From NCBI RefSeq assembly GCF_017357245.1, contig NZ_CP071612.1:4019501-4083500 (forward strand): a stretch of 64,000 nucleotides of DNA. Direction: 5' to 3'. Positions 63,354-64,000 of this stretch are shown in pieces (position 1 is the first letter of the stretch; every line of letters starts with the position of its first letter). The position numbers and the translations under genes were made by a program. This stretch comes from Rhizobium bangladeshense. Lineage in GTDB: Bacteria > Pseudomonadota > Alphaproteobacteria > Rhizobiales > Rhizobiaceae. The notes under the pieces are model-generated. The model had not been told where the DNA came from and did not search any database. It worked only from the letters and a program-made list of their open reading frames with translations.

Positions 63354-64000
63354 CATCGCCACGACCATCGGATTCGCGTCTTGCGACGCTCCGCCTCGCC
63401 ATCTATCGCGCGATGCCCGCCTTGCTCGCAGGCTTTGCCTTTCTCGCGGCATGGGAACTTTACGTCGATCTTTCCGGCATAAAACCTTCCATCCTGCCGG
63501 CACCTTCGCGCATCCTTATCCAGGGCTGGCTGAACCGAGAGGCACTGATATCAAACACTTGGCCGACGCTCGGTGCCACGCTCGGCGGTTTCGCGCTGTC
63601 ACTCGCCTTCGCCTTCGTCTCTTCCATCCTGATGGACTTCATGCCCTTCATGCGCCGCGCATTGCTGCCGATCTTCATCGCCAGCCAGACCTTGCCGCTG
63701 GTGGCGATCGCACCTCTTGTCGTTCTGTGGTTCGGTTTCGGCCTCTTGCCGAAAATATTGCTGGTGGCGCTCGTCACCTTCTTCCCGCTGCTCGTCGCTC
63801 TGCTTCAGGGCTATGAGGCGACCGACCGTGACATTGCCGAGCTCTTGAACTCGATGAAAGCGAGCCGCTGGCGCATTTTCCGCCTGGCGCGGCTTCCCTC
63901 CTCGCTGCCCTATTTCTTCGCCGGCCTCAGGATCTCGATCACCTATGCCGTCGTCGGCGCAATTTTCGCCGAATATGCCGGTGCCGCGCGCGGCCTCGGC
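63350..64000 (+). CDS. thiX: ABC transporter permease for thiamine precursor (ThiX-like), partial
   Basis: Starts MTSPRPSDSRLATLRLAIYR and runs past the window end (217 codons visible). Helices and IKPSILPAPSRILIQGWL, then FIASQTLPLVAIAPLVVLWFGFGLLPKI and MKASRWRIFRLARLPSSLPYFFAGLRIS are SsuC/ThiX-type permease motifs. Downstream of a TPP riboswitch, so it should import HMP or a related precursor. Confidence 0.85.
   Translation, partial: MTSPRPSDSRLATLRLAIYRAMPALLAGFAFLAAWELYVDLSGIKPSILPAPSRILIQGWLNREALISNTWPTLGATLGGFALSLAFAFVSSILMDFMPFMRRALLPIFIASQTLPLVAIAPLVVLWFGFGLLPKILLVALVTFFPLLVALLQGYEATDRDIAELLNSMKASRWRIFRLARLPSSLPYFFAGLRISITYAVVGAIFAEYAGAARGLG

Overview
The window looks like chromosomal DNA of an alphaproteobacterium, most likely a Rhizobium of the etli/leguminosarum type. 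The evidence is an ALA synthase (hemA), a cobST cobaltochelatase pair, a TRAP transporter run by a FadR-type regulator, an MCP ending in a CheR-tether pentapeptide, an Fds-type NAD-dependent formate dehydrogenase and high-GC coding throughout. The species call is inference. There is no phage, transposase, integrase or CRISPR array. Almost all DNA is coding.

Layout. 1-9.6 kb: the end of gloB, a DUF985 cupin, a DMT exporter, a DUF3108 protein, rpmB with promoter and terminator, a queuosine-precursor transporter, a small NTPase, a phytase-like esterase, cobT-cobS, a DnaJ protein and a BolA protein. 9.7-16.7 kb: a leftward aroK-aroB-CNNM operon with 4-base overlaps, then rightward a 58-aa membrane protein, xerD, accA, an L,D-transpeptidase lipoprotein and tusA. 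16.7-20.9 kb: a TRAP transporter operon plus its GntR/FadR regulator, with a 13-bp palindrome on a TTGACA far upstream. 20.9-28.6 kb: a CobW-type GTPase with a His-rich loop, a D,D-carboxypeptidase, an M20 amidohydrolase, tRNA-Arg(CCT), a patch of small poorly known genes, and dxr.

28.6-35.9 kb is one leftward catabolic operon: LacI regulator, sugar-binding protein, two permeases, a GH127 beta-L-arabinofuranosidase and the ABC ATPase. Two similar dyads flank the promoter ahead of lacI. 36-46.4 kb: hemA, a glycine-zipper lipoprotein, then the outer-membrane pair tamA-tamB. TamB is very long because it carries eight tandem units of exactly 107 residues. 46.4-51.9 kb: an Lrp regulator divergent from arginase and ornithine aminotransferase, then cheW, preceded by what looks like the tail of a lost MCP gene, and a PAS-PAS MCP gene split by a one-base frameshift.

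51.9-60.9 kb: LysR regulator, fdsG-fdsB-fdsA-fdhD-fdsD and an oxalate/formate-family MFS transporter, all leftward. 60.9-64 kb: an ArsR regulator, an SDR dehydrogenase, soxR, and facing soxR a textbook SoxR-type promoter (19-bp spacer holding CCTCAA-N6-TTGAGG). It drives a short region of hairpins ending in a strong terminator, with no gene of normal size. This putative SoxR-controlled small RNA or micro-ORF is the most interesting undescribed element in the window. It is followed by a TPP riboswitch, a truncated YkoF-like gene and the start of a thiamine-precursor ABC permease that runs off the end.
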